Below the pieces are notes generated by a model, which did not search any database, was not told the DNA's origin, and saw nothing but the letters and a program-made list of their open reading frames with translations. Below are positions 30,628 to 30,812 of a DNA stretch of 30,812 nt, piece after piece. Source of the stretch: a virus; IMG/VR virus record IMGVR_UViG_3300046798_000187, positions 1-30,812 of that record, one strand, 5' to 3'. The position numbers and the translations under genes were made by a program. Position 1 is the first letter of the stretch. Every line of letters begins with the position of its first letter.

Positions 30628-30812
30628 CCGCCACGCAGTGCTTGGAGTGCAAAAGCCACGACAGAGAAAGCCGCCGTGTCCGCGCGTTGGTGCGTGGCCG
30701 TGGCGCCGCGCCTGGCGTCATCCGCTTGGCGCGCAGCGACTTGGAACGGGCCCCCACCACTGGCCCAAAATGGAAACGGAGCGTGGGACATGGACGAGCA
30801 GAAATTTTTGGG
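30546..30812 (+). CDS. Coding frame continuing past the right edge
   Basis: Reads without a stop from GTG 30546 to the window end (89 codons, partial). After the G tract its codons have mostly G or C in third position (15 of the first 17), higher than in the two other frames, so this is probably the real coding frame there. It may be the continuation of the HTH gene through a frameshift at the G tract, or a separate overlapping gene. Contains CLECKSHD, a C-x-x-C motif. A further ATG at 30790 could start yet another gene, cut by the edge. Confidence 0.45.
   Translation, partial: MGECRQWGGGWRQAESEIYVATEEETVAATQCLECKSHDRESRRVRALVRGRGAAPGVIRLARSDLERAPTTGPKWKRSVGHGRAEIFG
30565..30575 (+). repeat. 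Run of eleven G
   Basis: A homopolymer of eleven G lies inside the HTH gene exactly where the coding frame changes. One more G (or two fewer) would join the upstream HTH frame to the open downstream frame. Such tracts slip easily in replication or sequencing. Confidence 0.9.

Noticed and set aside
1-30812. The window as a complete circular phage genome, because the last open frame would join the first in frame.
   Set aside because: There is a one-in-three chance of such a frame match, no terminal repeat is seen, no integrase is present, and a new ATG at 30790 suggests the sequence simply continues.
1-30812. CRISPR arrays, insertion sequences and rRNA genes.
   Set aside because: No regularly spaced repeats, transposase motifs or rRNA sequences were seen.

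Overview
The window is GC-rich, has long overlapping gene strings and high third-position GC in the true reading frames. It reads as most of a temperate, short-tailed (podovirus-like) phage or prophage. The host is probably a myxobacterium or a relative. That host guess rests on base composition and on Asp/Gly-rich exported proteins like those common in Myxococcales; no host gene or attachment site is visible to confirm it.

Layout: (1) 1-6969, rightward: a chain of small unknown genes, then zinc-finger small terminase candidate, large terminase, portal and scaffold candidate. (2) 6970-7324: a 355-base gap holding four alternately complementary segments and the second copy of a 23-base promoter-like repeat; the first copy is at 159-181. 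(3) 7325-9528: major capsid protein, a terminator-like hairpin and a decoration-like protein. (4) 9536-13675: five coupled genes, each beginning with a Sec signal peptide or membrane anchor, although three resemble phage decoration or tail-spike proteins. This is the most unusual part of the window. (5) 13694-18523: fibre-like protein, head-tail adaptor, large tail-hub protein and small tail proteins. (6) 18527-23996: four internal or DNA-ejection proteins. (7) 23960-25165: a reverse-strand membrane protein, then M15 peptidase endolysin and holin-like protein. (8) 25162-26056, leftward: HigB toxin, HigA antitoxin and a small third gene. (9) 26218-30191: a leftward early operon (coiled-coil protein, zinc protein, YqaJ-type exonuclease, ERF annealing protein, a C4-like RNA, two small proteins), flanked by two paralogous small regulators transcribed rightward. 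(10) 30328-end: an excisionase-like HTH gene broken at an 11-G tract, with its coding signal continuing in another frame to the edge.

The rightward genes would package DNA, build the capsid and short tail, eject DNA and lyse the cell. The leftward genes supply recombination functions and a toxin-antitoxin pair. Regulation appears to lie in three places: the higB/26218 divergent region, with two identical CGCTTG-N5-CAAGCG operators; the AT-rich divergent region at 29720-29815; and the leader ahead of the capsid gene. No tape measure, sheath, tail tube or baseplate genes are seen, which supports a short tail. No integrase or classical repressor is present; an integrase may lie beyond the right edge next to the excisionase-like gene.
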